Origin: Paenibacillus sp. JCM 10914
Lineage (GTDB): Bacteria > Bacillota > Bacilli > Paenibacillales > Paenibacillaceae
NCBI RefSeq assembly: GCF_001315105.1
Contig: NZ_BAZR01000001.1
Coordinates: forward strand, 1-64,000
Direction of reading: 5' to 3'
Length of the DNA: 64,000 bases
Below the pieces are notes generated by a model that ran no database searches, was not told where the DNA came from, and was given only the letters and a program-made list of their open reading frames with translations. This document shows positions 1 to 9,845 of this stretch, piece by piece. Position 1 is the first letter of the stretch. The number at the start of each line of letters is the position of its first letter. Made by a program: the position numbers and the translations under genes.

Positions 1-87
1 GGTGATCAAGACTGAATTGCTGGTGTACAAGTTATACAGGCAATGAGGGTGATTACGGCATTTGGCGATGCCGAATCCTGATATACG
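1..87 (+). other. rRNA operon spacer before 5S rRNA
   Basis: This short stretch precedes the 5S rRNA. By the usual rRNA operon order it should be the spacer after 23S rRNA, but I cannot recognise a 23S 3' end in it. No reading frame or tRNA is visible. Confidence 0.5.
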
Positions 88-204
88 TTTGGTGGCGATA
101 GCGGAAGGGTTCCACGCGTACCCATACCGAACACGACCGTTAAGCCTTCCAGCGCCGATGGTACTTGGACCGAAGGGTCCCGGGAGAGTAGGACGCCGCC
201 AAGC
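88..204 (+). rRNA. 5S ribosomal RNA
   Basis: About 117 nt with the typical bacterial 5S layout. The terminal stem pairs TTTGGTGGCG at the 5' end with CGCCGCCAAG at the 3' end. Inside are the conserved CCCATACCGAACACG loop segment and the GGGAGAGTAGGACG segment. It leads directly into the tRNA cluster, so it is probably the last rRNA of an rrn operon whose 16S and 23S genes lie upstream. The ends are estimated from the terminal stem. Confidence 0.93.
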
Positions 205-213
205 GATACATAT

Positions 214-289
214 TCCCTGATAGCTCAGTTGGTAGAGCACTCGACTGTTAATCGAGTTGTCACAGGTTCGAGTCCTGTTCGGGGAGCCA
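214..289 (+). tRNA. tRNA-Asn(GTT)
   Basis: 76 nt cloverleaf with an encoded CCA end. The anticodon stem TCGA/TCGA frames the loop CTGTTAA, giving anticodon GTT. T-arm GGTTCGAGTCC is present. First tRNA of the cluster, 9 nt after the 5S. Confidence 0.96.
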
Positions 290-294
290 TTTAT

Positions 295-369
295 GGCCCG
301 TTGGTCAAGGGGTTAAGACACCTCCCTTTCACGGAGGTAACAGGGGTTCGAATCCCCTACGGGTCACCA
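295..369 (+). tRNA. tRNA-Glu(TTC)
   Basis: 75 nt with encoded CCA. Anticodon stem CCTCC/GGAGG with loop CTTTCAC gives anticodon TTC. It starts 5 nt after tRNA-Asn. Confidence 0.96.
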
Positions 370-380
370 TAAATTTCATT

Positions 381-444
381 GCTTCTGGGGATGAGAACCA
401 CCACGGTTCGTCGGAGCATACTTTATCGTTAAACTAGAGTACGC
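381..444 (+). repeat. Structured tRNA-spacer element, copy A
   Basis: Lies between tRNA-Glu and tRNA-Val. It holds a hairpin with inner stem GAACC/GGTTC, conserved flanks GGGATGA and TCGTCGGAGCAT, and a 3' tail with ATCGTTA and CTAGA. A second copy with the same conserved blocks, and base changes that keep the inner stem paired, lies at 752-816. It may be a small structured RNA or a processing signal of the rRNA/tRNA transcript. I do not recognise a named family. Confidence 0.6.
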
Positions 445-452
445 ATATATAT

Positions 453-527
453 GGAGCTTAGCTCAGCTGGGAGAGCATCTGCCTTACAAGCAGAGGGTCG
501 GGGGTTCGAACCCCTCAGCCTCCACCA
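453..527 (+). tRNA. tRNA-Val(TAC)
   Basis: 75 nt with encoded CCA. Anticodon stem TCTGC/GCAGA with loop CTTACAA gives anticodon TAC. T-arm GGGTTCGAACCCC. Confidence 0.96.
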
Positions 528-555
528 TAAAATACTTGAAGAACCCTTTTAATGA

Positions 556-636
<81 letters not shown>

Positions 637-664
637 TATATCGCTTATTGCGATATTGCCTCAT

Positions 665-741
665 GGAACTGTGGTGTAGAGGCCTAACATGCCTGCCTGT
701 CACGCAGGAGATCGCGGGTTCGAATCCCGTCAGTTCCGCCA
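665..741 (+). tRNA. tRNA-Asp(GTC)
   Basis: 77 nt with encoded CCA and discriminator G. Anticodon stem CCTGC/GCAGG with loop CTGTCAC gives anticodon GTC. It may be the effector of the hisS-aspS T-box near 25.2 kb. Confidence 0.96.
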
Positions 742-751
742 TTCTTTACAA

Positions 752-816
752 GCTCCAGGGATGAGAATCCATTAATGGGTTCGTCGGAGCATTCACATCG
801 TTAGTCTAGACTTCGC
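752..816 (+). repeat. Structured tRNA-spacer element, copy B
   Basis: Second copy of the element at 381-444, in the spacer between tRNA-Asp and tRNA-Lys. The outer stem is GCTCC/GGAGC and the inner stem GAATCC/GGGTTC. Relative to copy A the loop differs, while GGGATGAGAA, TTCGTCGGAGCAT, ATCGTTA and CTAGA are kept. The rest of this spacer, to 870, shows no gene. Confidence 0.6.
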
Positions 817-870
817 AGTCTCGAACGAAGAGAGAGTATCCCGCCATTCTTATTAGTTTCACTCTGATAA

Positions 871-946
871 GAGCCATTAGCTCAGTTGGTAGAGCACCTG
901 ACTTTTAATCAGGGTGTCGAAGGTTCGAGTCCTTCATGGCTCACCA
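871..946 (+). tRNA. tRNA-Lys(TTT)
   Basis: 76 nt with encoded CCA. Anticodon stem CCTGA/TCAGG with loop CTTTTAA gives anticodon TTT. Confidence 0.96.
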
Positions 947-987
947 CCTTTTATTGAATGGCAACCAAGCAACTACATATTTTCATT

Positions 988-1062
988 GCGGACGTGGCTC
1001 AGCGGTAGAGCATCGCCTTGCCAAGGCGAGGGTCGCGGGTTCGATTCCCGTCGTCCGCTCCA
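988..1062 (+). tRNA. tRNA-Gly(GCC)
   Basis: 75 nt with encoded CCA. Anticodon stem TCGCC/GGCGA with loop TTGCCAA gives anticodon GCC. Confidence 0.96.
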
Positions 1063-1066
1063 TTAT

Positions 1067-1143
1067 GCGCCCTTAGCTCAGCTGGATAGAGCGTTTGACT
1101 ACGAATCAAAAGGTCGGGAGTTCGAATCTCTCAGGGCGTGCCA
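1067..1143 (+). tRNA. tRNA-Arg(ACG)
   Basis: 77 nt with encoded CCA. Anticodon loop CTACGAA gives anticodon ACG, whose first base would be deaminated to inosine by TadA in bacteria. It starts 4 nt after tRNA-Gly. Confidence 0.96.
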
Positions 1144-1181
1144 TTTTCTTAAAAAAATAAATAGCCTTTACTTTATATTAA

Positions 1182-1261
1182 GCCGGTGTGGCGGAATTGG
1201 CAGACGCGCGCGACTCAAAATCGTGAGGGAAACCGTGGGGGTTCGAGTCCCTTCACCGGCA
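1182..1261 (+). tRNA. tRNA-Leu(CAA), no encoded CCA
   Basis: 80 nt class II tRNA with a long variable arm. Anticodon loop CTCAAAA gives anticodon CAA. The acceptor stem GCCGGTG/CACCGGC closes at 1260 with discriminator A at 1261, and no CCA follows, so the CCA must be added by the nucleotidyltransferase. Confidence 0.94.
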
Positions 1262-1269
1262 TATATTAA

Positions 1270-1343
1270 CGGGATGTAGCTCAGCTTGGTAGAGCACCTG
1301 GTTTGGGACCAGGGGGTCGCATGTTCAAATCGTGTCATCCCGA
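1270..1343 (+). tRNA. tRNA-Pro(TGG), no encoded CCA
   Basis: 74 nt. Anticodon stem CCTGG/CCAGG with loop TTTGGGA gives anticodon TGG. Acceptor stem CGGGATG/CATCCCG with discriminator A and no encoded CCA. The T-stem (GCATG/CGTGT) contains two wobble pairs, weaker than in the other tRNAs of the cluster. Last tRNA, followed by a terminator. Confidence 0.92.
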
Positions 1344-1350
1344 TTGTATA

Positions 1351-1390
1351 AGAAGACTGTTATCCGATCATGGATAACAGTCTTCTTTAT
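1351..1390 (+). terminator. Terminator of the rRNA/tRNA operon
   Basis: A perfect 15-bp stem (AGAAGACTGTTATCC paired with its complement) with a six-base loop and a short T-rich tail, starting 8 nt after tRNA-Pro. It ends the 5S-tRNA transcript. Confidence 0.85.
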
Positions 1391-1493
1391 GTTTACCTAT
1401 TTGTCCTCATAGAGGTAATGCATGATCCCTTCTGAATAATTTGGCAAATCCCTGGTCACAATAGGAAAAACATTGGAATAGAAGGGGATTGCC

Positions 1494-2207
1494 TTGAGTG
1501 GTTTTCATTACATGAAAAAGTTGTTCAAGAAACGCTGGAGACGCTGGAGAAGGGCGATTTGGACATGCGTCATTCTACTGCTTGCCGGAGTAGCCATATG
1601 GTCTGGTCAGAGTATGAAAGAACAGATGAAGCATCTGCTTACCGGTCCTACAGATAAGAGACCTTTGGCGGTAGAAACGATGAATTATCTTCAGATTGAA
1701 GAGGATAAAGAAGAAGATCGTATCCAACAACAACGCGCCTTTATGCAGCAGTTGAATAAGTCCAAGACAAAGAAGAACGTTCATCTGCGCACGAGCTATG
1801 TCTGTGGGGTTGAAGAACAGGATATGGGCCGCCTGAGCGCGGACGGGGTTTATGAATTGATGAATCGTAATCCGTTGTGGCAGGGGCGATTTGATGATCA
1901 TGGTGATGTCTGGTTGGAGCAAACCGTATCCGATCTGTCACCTGCATGCAAGCGACAAGCTTATATGAGCGTCGATATGCAGGGGAATTTGACGTTGTTT
2001 GACGGACCACCGGAAGAAGAGAAGGTGCTGCGTACTTTTTTTCAATTGGATGTCGGTTCGATGGAATCGTCACTGCCACAGGATGTTGTCAAGCAGCTTG
2101 AGGAAGGCATTCGTATACAAGACATTGAAGAGTATAACAGCGTATTATCCACTTTCAGTGATTATGCGCGGGATATGTCTGAGAATGTAATGAAACGAAA
2201 TCCTTAA
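1494..2207 (+). CDS. bofC: BofC-like forespore protein (bypass-of-forespore C)
   Basis: 237 codons. BofC is a forespore intermembrane-space protein that in B. subtilis restrains SpoIVB signalling in the sigma-K checkpoint. The first 20 residues are strongly basic, followed by one membrane segment at about 21-38. The C-terminal two thirds carry blocks I recognise from BofC: VCGVEEQ, FDGPPEEEKVLRTFFQLDV and IEEYNSVLSTFSDYA. The gene stands just upstream of ruv, as bofC does in B. subtilis. I chose the TTG at 1494 because GAAGGGGA lies 6 nt upstream; an in-frame ATG at 1512 has no such site. It is longer at the N-terminus than B. subtilis BofC (about 170 residues). Confidence 0.88.
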   Translation: MSGFHYMKKLFKKRWRRWRRAIWTCVILLLAGVAIWSGQSMKEQMKHLLTGPTDKRPLAVETMNYLQIEEDKEEDRIQQQRAFMQQLNKSKTKKNVHLRTSYVCGVEEQDMGRLSADGVYELMNRNPLWQGRFDDHGDVWLEQTVSDLSPACKRQAYMSVDMQGNLTLFDGPPEEEKVLRTFFQLDVGSMESSLPQDVVKQLEEGIRIQDIEEYNSVLSTFSDYARDMSENVMKRNP

Positions 2208-2235
2208 ATATGGAATGAACTCATTCCGATAAAAT

Positions 2236-2276
2236 GGCGAGTACAGAAGCAAAGTTCTGTACCGCTATTTTTTTTC
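2236..2276 (+). terminator. Terminator after bofC
   Basis: Stem TACAGAA/TTCTGTA extended by GCG/CGC pairs, followed by a run of eight T. It separates bofC from ruvC. A TATAAT hexamer at 2301-2306 is a plausible -10 element for the ruv operon, with a poor -35. Confidence 0.82.
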
Positions 2277-2351
2277 CTCAACGAACGGCTGATCTTTTGT
2301 TATAATGGGATAACGATACATATGTTCGCTTCATCAGAGGAGAGATAATTT

Positions 2352-2855
2352 TTGCGTATTTTAGGGATTGATCCGGGTATTGCGATCGTCGGCTTTGGTT
2401 TCGTTGATAAAGTCGGCAGTAAAGTAACCCCGGTACAATATGGATCCATTCAGACAGAAGCCCATACTCCGGATGAAGAGAGGCTTCAACACGTCTATAA
2501 TGGTATGATTCAGCTTATTGATCAATATAAACCGGAGGCTGTCGCCTTCGAGAAATTGTTTTTCAATCGTAACGTAACGACGGCAATGTCTGTATCTCAA
2601 GCCAGAGGGGTGCTCATTCTCGCGGCTGCGCAGCGGGGGCTTCCCATTGCTGAGTATACACCCATGCAGGTGAAGCAAGCCATCGTGGGCTACGGGAAGG
2701 CCGAGAAGAAGCAGGTTCAGGAGATGGTCCGAATGTTTCTCAAGCTGCAGAGCGTTCCTAAGCCGGACGATGTGGCGGATGCCTTAGCCGTAGCGATATG
2801 CCATGCGCACTCCTATACACTTAATTCCAAGTTAAACGAGGTATTGCGAAAATGA
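2352..2855 (+). CDS. ruvC: Crossover junction endodeoxyribonuclease RuvC
   Basis: 167 residues, the usual RuvC length. RuvC resolves Holliday junctions by paired nicking as a dimer, working with the RuvAB branch-migration motor. The four catalytic acidic residues of the RNase H-like fold are visible: D7 in GIDPG, E67 in AFEKLFF, D140 and D143 in KPDDVADAL. TTG start with an AGAGGAGAGA site upstream. It overlaps ruvA by 4 nt (ATGA), so the two are translationally coupled. B. subtilis and many Bacilli lack ruvC and use RecU, so a complete ruvC-ruvA-ruvB cluster here is notable. Confidence 0.97.
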   Translation: MRILGIDPGIAIVGFGFVDKVGSKVTPVQYGSIQTEAHTPDEERLQHVYNGMIQLIDQYKPEAVAFEKLFFNRNVTTAMSVSQARGVLILAAAQRGLPIAEYTPMQVKQAIVGYGKAEKKQVQEMVRMFLKLQSVPKPDDVADALAVAICHAHSYTLNSKLNEVLRK

Positions 2856-3469
2856 TTGATTTTTTACGTGGACAGGTCGTTCACTTAGAGAGTGAGTATA
2901 TCGTGCTTGATGTTCAAGGAGTAGGGTATCGCGTGTTTTGCCCGAACCCGTATGCTTTTGCCAAGACCGAAGGGGTTGTGACGGTATACACGCACCACCA
3001 CGTACGTGAAGATGCTATTCTGCTGTTTGGGTTCCCGAGCCGGGATGAGCAAAAGTTATTCCGTAAATTGATTGAGGTGTCAGGAATTGGACCGCGGGTG
3101 GCGCTCGGTATTCTTGGGGGCGGTTCTCCCGAACATGTCGTATCGGCTATCTACCAAGAGAATATTTCTTTTCTTGTGAAGCTGCCGGGAATTGGGAAGA
3201 AGACGGCTCAGCGTATGATCCTCGATTTGAAGGACAAGCTCGAAGGCTTCGGGAATGCAGCTATTCATACCGGGTTGTTCGCACTTCATGAGATGGAGGA
3301 GCAGCACGATGACTCGGCATGGTCCGAAGCACGAGAGGGCTTGAAGGCACTGGGATATACAGATAGTGAGCTGGATAAGGTATGGATCAAGATGAAGGAT
3401 TCTTCAGCAAGTGGAGACACAGTCGACGTACTGATGAAACGGGCACTGCAGCATTTATTTGCCGGTTAA
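2852..3469 (+). CDS. ruvA: Holliday junction branch migration protein RuvA
   Basis: 205 residues. RuvA binds the four-way junction as a tetramer and loads the RuvB motor. The OB-fold spans about 1-62. Two helix-hairpin-helix motifs follow, VSGIGPR at 76-82 and LPGIGKK at 111-117, then an acidic linker and the C-terminal RuvB-binding domain at about 155-205. The start ATG overlaps the ruvC stop in ATGA, and ruvB follows after a 31-nt gap with its own ribosome-binding site. Confidence 0.97.
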   Translation: MIDFLRGQVVHLESEYIVLDVQGVGYRVFCPNPYAFAKTEGVVTVYTHHHVREDAILLFGFPSRDEQKLFRKLIEVSGIGPRVALGILGGGSPEHVVSAIYQENISFLVKLPGIGKKTAQRMILDLKDKLEGFGNAAIHTGLFALHEMEEQHDDSAWSEAREGLKALGYTDSELDKVWIKMKDSSASGDTVDVLMKRALQHLFAG

Positions 3470-3500
3470 ATCGCCTGCAGAAGAGGAGTGAATTAAACGG

Positions 3501-4508
3501 ATGGATGATCGAATCATTACAGCGAATCTGATGATGGAGGATCAGGCGGTTGAATTTAGCCTGCGTCCTCGTTTTCTGGCAGAGTATATCGGACAGAATC
3601 AAGTCAAAGAGAATTTAAAAATTTATATAGAAGCGGCCAAAATGCGCAAGGAAGCGCTGGACCACGTGCTGTTGTACGGTCCCCCGGGACTCGGTAAAAC
3701 CACGTTGGCGAATATCATCGCCAACGAGCTCGGGGTCAACTTGCGAACGACATCAGGCCCTGCGATTGAACGGCCGGGGGACCTGGCTGCCTTGCTGACG
3801 AATCTTCAGGAAGGCGACGTTCTGTTTATTGATGAAATTCATCGCCTTCATCGGACGGTAGAAGAGGTCATGTACCCCGCCATGGAGGATTTCGCGCTGG
3901 ATATCATGATCGGAAAAGGGCCGAGCGCACGATCGGTCCGGCTCGACCTGCCTCCGTTTACCTTAATCGGGGCGACAACCAGAGCAGGATTACTATCAGC
4001 TCCATTAAGGGATCGATTCGGTGTTGTCAGTCGATTGGAGTTCTACACGGTGGACGAATTAAGTTATATTGTCTCGCGTAACGCTGATATTCTTGAAATT
4101 GAAATATTAGGCGAGGCTTCTGACGAAATCGCCTTGCGTTCACGCGGAACGCCGCGCATTGCTAACCGCTTACTAAAGCGGGTGCGTGACTTTGCTCAGG
4201 TAAGAGGCGATGGGATGATTACACCTGCGATAGCGAAAGATGCCCTGAAATTGCTTCAGATCGATCCCGTTGGTCTGGATTTGATTGACCACAAGATGTT
4301 AAGCGCGATGATTCGCAGCTTCCGCGGAGGTCCGGTTGGACTCGATACAATCGCGGCTACGATCGGCGAGGAAAGCCAGACGATTGAAGATGTGTATGAG
4401 CCATACTTGCTGCAAATCGGTTTCTTGCAACGCACGCCACGTGGGCGTGTCGTAACACCGGCGGCCTATCACCATCTGGGGATACCGCTTCCCGAAGCTC
4501 GGGGTTAA
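3501..4508 (+). CDS. ruvB: Holliday junction branch migration ATPase RuvB
   Basis: 335 residues, normal for RuvB. AAA+ hexameric helicase that pumps DNA through the RuvA-bound junction. Visible motifs: Walker [10 protein letters not shown] at 60-68, Walker B FIDEIH at 109-114, sensor 1 GATTRAG at 157-163, arginine finger in LRDRFG near 170, and a C-terminal winged-helix domain from about 255. GAGGAGTGAA provides the ribosome-binding site. Third gene of the ruv operon, followed 41 nt later by the SpoIID-like gene. Confidence 0.98.
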   Translation: MDDRIITANLMMEDQAVEFSLRPRFLAEYIGQNQVKENLKIYIEAAKMRKEALDHVLLYGPPGLGKTTLANIIANELGVNLRTTSGPAIERPGDLAALLTNLQEGDVLFIDEIHRLHRTVEEVMYPAMEDFALDIMIGKGPSARSVRLDLPPFTLIGATTRAGLLSAPLRDRFGVVSRLEFYTVDELSYIVSRNADILEIEILGEASDEIALRSRGTPRIANRLLKRVRDFAQVRGDGMITPAIAKDALKLLQIDPVGLDLIDHKMLSAMIRSFRGGPVGLDTIAATIGEESQTIEDVYEPYLLQIGFLQRTPRGRVVTPAAYHHLGIPLPEARG

Positions 4509-4549
4509 CCCCATATCATATCCTACAAGCTACAGGAGGAATACGTATA

Positions 4550-6618
4550 ATGGATAGGAATTGGACGAAATCAATGATCCGAAGCACGATGAAAGGACTG
4601 CTTGCATTAGCAGTCGCCGGAAGCATTTGGAGTACCCCCATGTCGTCTATAGCGGCAGCAGGCACTGATTCTATTCGCGTGGCCATGTTCCTGGATCTGG
4701 GAAGCCAGTACAGGTCAACAACGAACGCGATTACCTTACATTCCGGTAATGCAATGACAGCTTCATTTGGAACCGGACAAGAAGCCTTGAGAATCGCATC
4801 CAATCAGCCGACAAGATTCAGTGTGGATTCTTACCGGGTCAAGGTGCTTGAGACAACAGATTGGAGTGTTGTATCCGAGGCTGCTAAAAAATTGCAGGCC
4901 ACGAGTGACAAGCCCATGGTTTTTGCTGATGGCAAAGTGTATAAGCTCTACACGGGCATGTATGCTTCTGATAAAGCTGCTTCCGATGCTGCCGCCAGAA
5001 CAACAACAGCCGTGGCCGCTCAACTGAACGGACAGACCCCAACGGTTCGCGGTGGATGGCATCTGTCTGCCGGAGCCTACGGCTCGGAAGCGCAAGCAGA
5101 ATCGGCGCGGGCAGCATATGTTGGGGCTGGATTAGATGCGTTCAATGTCCTGGTACCAACAGGGACTGGTGTAACTTATGAGGTATGGGTAGGCGAAGCT
5201 GCCAGCCGCTCCGAACTGGCACAGATCCAGAGGACTGCCGGCGGTGGACTAGTCGAAGTTGATCCACGCACACCAGGCCTCATTATTCGTACTGATGTCA
5301 GCTCCAATCTCGTGAACCCGAAGCAACAGTCGCATTATATGCTTTCCGGCGAATCGTCTACATTGCAGCTTAGCGGGAACGGCTCAGGCATTCAGGTCAA
5401 GGAACGATCGGAACGTACATATCGCGGGTCATTCGAGGTCGGTCAGAAGAATGGCCAGTTATATTTGGTGAATGAGCTGCCGATGGAGCAGTATCTATAT
5501 TCGGTTGTGGGAGCCGAGGTGCCGTCCTCATGGGGAGCGGAGGCTTTGAAAGCACAAGCGGTAGCTGCACGGAGTTACGCGCTCTTCCAGGGGAATAAAT
5601 TCGAAGTAGCCCACGTAGTGGACACTACATTAAGCCAGGCTTACTACGGTACATCGCACGAATACGATAGTATAATTGCCGCAGTCGATGCGACTCAAGG
5701 GGAGGTCGTGAAGAAAGATGGCCGATTGGTCGAGACGGTATTTTCATCGAATAGCGGGGGCATTACAGCCGATGCGGTCGAGATCTGGGGAAATCGGCAT
5801 GATGTACTTACCTCCGTTCAGAGTTCAGGTGATGCCTCGGCACAGGCGTCACTGAACAAGTGGTATCATGTGCTGCTACCAAACGGGGTTCAAGCTATGT
5901 GAGAGCGGATAACGCCAAGGAGACAGGCAATCAAACTGCAGCTGGACTGGGGTATCTGACCGTAACCGCGAAGGATACGAATGTAAGGCCATTGCCGCTG
6001 ATACAGTCTGCTGTCGAACCTGTTGCCAAGCTGAACCCAGGGGAGACGGCGGTCATCCTGGACAAGGTAGCAGAATCCAACAGTTATGAATGGGTTCGTG
6101 GTCCTTTTACGTCTGAACAGTTGCTGAGCTCTTTGAATGGAAAGACGACAAACTCTCTTCCGTCCGTGATCTCATCGCTGGAGGTTGCAGAGAGAGGTCC
6201 TTCTGGGCGTGCACTTACGGTTAAAGCGAACGGTCAAGTTCTGGATGTGAGATATCCCGATATGTACCGGTCCGCTTTTAACGGATTGCCAAGCACTTTG
6301 TTTGATATTGAACCGACCGGAAGTTATACTGTATTGAGCGCGAATGGTGCAACAACTAGCGTATCGGGTGGACAAACCGTAGCCGTGATATCTGCCAGTG
6401 GCAAAGGCAATGTCAAAGGGGCTGGCACCGTCGTACTGAATGGCGATGGGAAAGCGCGGGCGCTCGAGAATTCATCCGGCTTTAAATTTACCGGTAAAGG
6501 CTTCGGCCATGGTCTGGGCATGTCCCAATGGGGTGCCAAAGGAATGGCGGACGAAGGGTATGATTATAAGCAGATACTCGAACACTATTACCGCAACACG
6601 ATTATTACGAAGGACTGA
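4550..6618 (+). pseudogene. SpoIID/LytB domain protein, reading frame broken by one missing base
   Basis: Two overlapping frames (4550-5902 and a frame entered near 5888, ending 6618) together encode one secreted protein of about 690 residues. SpoIID-family enzymes are lytic transglycosylases that cut denuded glycan strands, in spore formers during engulfment. An N-terminal signal peptide ends near SSIAAAG. Two SPOR-like segments follow (GGWHLSAGAYGSEAQAESA is one). The SpoIID domain carries GAEVPSSWGAEALKAQAVA and the C-terminal signature GFGHGLGMSQWGAKGMA. The switch lies in the G-run at 5885-5888: one more G would join LLPNG to SSYVRADNA. I think this is a sequencing deletion in an intact gene. 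It is larger than classical SpoIID and its place between ruvB and queA suggests a paralogue. Confidence 0.8.
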
Positions 6619-6623
6619 CCGAT

Positions 6624-7654
6624 ATGAATGTGGATTTATATGATTTTGCGTTACCCGAACAATTAATTGCGCAGACCCCCTTATTGGAACGAAGCTCCTC
6701 AAGACTGCTGACACTGAACAAGGAGAACGGAGATATGCAACACCAGACGTTCGCTGATATCGTAGGCAGCCTCCGTTCCGGGGATACGCTCGTATTAAAC
6801 GATACGAAGGTGATCCCGGCCCGATTGTTCGGCGAGAAGGAAGATACTGGTGCCAAAGCGGAGGTGCTTCTGCTTAAGAGTCTCGGAGATAATCGCTGGG
6901 AAGCGCTCGTTAAACCCGGTAAGAAGCTGCGAAAGGGCAGTGTTATTACGTTTGGTAACGGTAAATTAAGAGCCGTGATCGAAGAAGAAGGAGATATGGG
7001 TGCGCGCACCCTTTTCTTTTCATATGAGGGCATCTTCCAGGAAATTCTCGATGAACTGGGTCAAATGCCGCTACCGCCATACATCAAGGAAAAGCTGGAT
7101 GATCGAGATCGTTACCAGACGGTCTATGCCCGTCATGAAGGGTCTGCAGCAGCACCGACAGCAGGACTTCACTTTACGGAGGAGTTGCTGGATCAGATCA
7201 AGGGCAAGGGTGTCGACATTGCGTTTATTACCCTGCATGTAGGATTGGGTACGTTCCGTCCGATGTCTGTCGAGCAGGTTGAGGATCACGTCATGCATGA
7301 GGAATATTATTCGTTGTCTCAAGAAACCGCGGATTTGCTGAATGAGACCAAACACAGAGGCGGCCGGGTGATCGCGGTCGGTACAACGTCCTGCAGAACG
7401 CTGGAGACAGTTGGCAATCAGATGAATGGCGAGCTTTGCGCGAGAGCAGCGGGTGGACCGGCATTTTCATATATCCTGGTTATGCATTTACAGTGGTGGA
7501 TGCGTTGATTACGAATTTTCATCTGCCGAAGTCTACGCTGGTTATGCTGGTGAGTGCACTGGCCGGACGAGAGCATATTATGAAGGCGTACGAGGAAGCT
7601 GTAGAACAGGAGTACCGTTTCTTCAGTTTCGGCGACGCGATGTTTATCTATTAA
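6624..7654 (+). pseudogene. queA: S-adenosylmethionine:tRNA ribosyltransferase-isomerase QueA, frame broken by one missing base
   Basis: QueA transfers and isomerises the ribosyl group of SAM onto preQ1-modified tRNA, making epoxyqueuosine. The first frame (6624-7508) has the family N-terminus ([23 protein letters not shown], seen in part), [12 protein letters not shown] and [10 protein letters not shown]. The C-terminus ([19 protein letters not shown] and [19 protein letters not shown] segments, then [14 protein letters not shown]) continues in another frame to 7654. Adding one T in the T-run 7435-7437 restores a single frame of about 343 residues, the normal family length. tgt follows 21 nt after the stop, so queA and tgt form a queuosine operon. 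Confidence 0.88.
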
Positions 7655-8815
<1,161 letters not shown>

Positions 8816-8862
8816 AGTAAGATCATGGCCATCATGATAAGTCTTGGAAAGGGGGGAAAGAA

Positions 8863-9171
8863 ATGTTTGAAACTTTTAATATCGCAGCTGATGCGGGTAG
8901 TCAAGGTGGCATTATCGGATTGATTTTGCCTTTTGTATTGATGTTTGTTATCTTCTATTTCCTGCTTATTCGTCCACAGCAGAAGAAACAGAAGACCAGA
9001 AACGCAATGCTAAGTGCTTTGTCCAAAGGCGATAAAGTGGTCACAATCGGAGGGCTTCATGGCACGATCACGGAGATTACCGATGATATTGTGGTGCTCA
9101 AAGTGAATGATGTAACGAAGCTGACGTTTGATCGCAGCTCGGTTAGTCATAGCGTAAATGCAGATGCTTAA
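8863..9171 (+). CDS. yajC: Preprotein translocase subunit YajC
   Basis: 102 residues. YajC is a small accessory subunit that associates with SecDF and the SecYEG channel. One membrane helix spans about 16-38 (LILPFVLMFVIFYFLLI), followed by the diagnostic RPQQKKQK motif and a cytosolic beta domain with KGDKVVTIGGLHGTI. Strong ribosome-binding site AAAGGGGGGAAAG. Position after tgt matches B. subtilis yrbF. It is not adjacent to secD here, which lies 3.6 kb downstream. Confidence 0.96.
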   Translation: MFETFNIAADAGSQGGIIGLILPFVLMFVIFYFLLIRPQQKKQKTRNAMLSALSKGDKVVTIGGLHGTITEITDDIVVLKVNDVTKLTFDRSSVSHSVNADA

Positions 9172-9201
9172 AGTACGGTAGACGTACATAGCCTAACAGG
9201 C

Positions 9202-9239
9202 AGCAAAGGCTGGGTCCCCATCGGGATCCAGCCTTTGCT
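9202..9239. terminator. Bidirectional terminator between yajC and the membrane gene
   Basis: A 16-bp stem (AGCAAAGGCTGG side paired with CCAGCCTTTGCT) sits between convergent genes. The T tail is weak on the plus strand, so strength is uncertain. Confidence 0.65.
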
Positions 9240-9260
9240 ATTTGAAGGAGCAGCAGCGGT

Positions 9261-9650
9261 TTATTTCTTCAAATTAACCCCAAACATTCCACCGATTGCT
9301 CCTGCTGCAAAGACGACTGCCAGCAGCGTCAGATCCGACAGGGAGAGGGAGCTGTCCAACGCGAGAAAACCGATAACGAGTAGGGTAACGCCGTATAACA
9401 GACCGGTAAGACATCCGTAATACCAACCTTTACTACCCGCACGTTTGCCACTCACGATTCCGCCGAATAACGAAGCTATGGCATGTACGAGAAACGTGTA
9501 GAACGACAAGTCATCTTCGGCCAAACCGCTGCTCCATAGAAGAAGTGAAAGTGCGAATGCGCCGATAAACATCCAGAAGAAGGAATAGAAGAGTCCTGAA
9601 AGAATCGGGTTGGTTATTCTAAAGGTGAATACGCGTCTAATCGGTTCCAT
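9261..9650 (-). CDS. TIGR04086 family membrane protein
   Basis: 129 residues with four predicted membrane helices at about 17-38, 47-66, 80-98 and 104-125. It resembles B. subtilis YrzE, which lies in the same place near yajC. The family has no established function. SD sequence GGGGGA lies before the ATG. It is transcribed against yajC and divergently from the DUF421 gene. Confidence 0.82.
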   Translation of the reverse strand: MEPIRRVFTFRITNPILSGLFYSFFWMFIGAFALSLLLWSSGLAEDDLSFYTFLVHAIASLFGGIVSGKRAGSKGWYYGCLTGLLYGVTLLVIGFLALDSSLSLSDLTLLAVVFAAGAIGGMFGVNLKK

Positions 9651-9845
9651 GAATCATCCCCCTAAACATAATCTTGATTATTTACATTGTATGGCCAAGC
9701 CTGTGCGAATAGTACAGACTGGACATATTCCTCCTTGACTAAGCTCCATTACCATTAATTTATTCTTGATGTTCGAATGGGAAGTAGTGCCGTAGGTCAG
9801 AATAGCTGTACATGAGAATGTTCGACAAGCTAGGAGGGATTGTTT

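Noticed and set aside
914..1279. A 121-codon open frame across tRNA-Lys to tRNA-Leu
   Set aside because: It runs through four tRNA genes and resembles no protein; it is a product of tRNA sequence.
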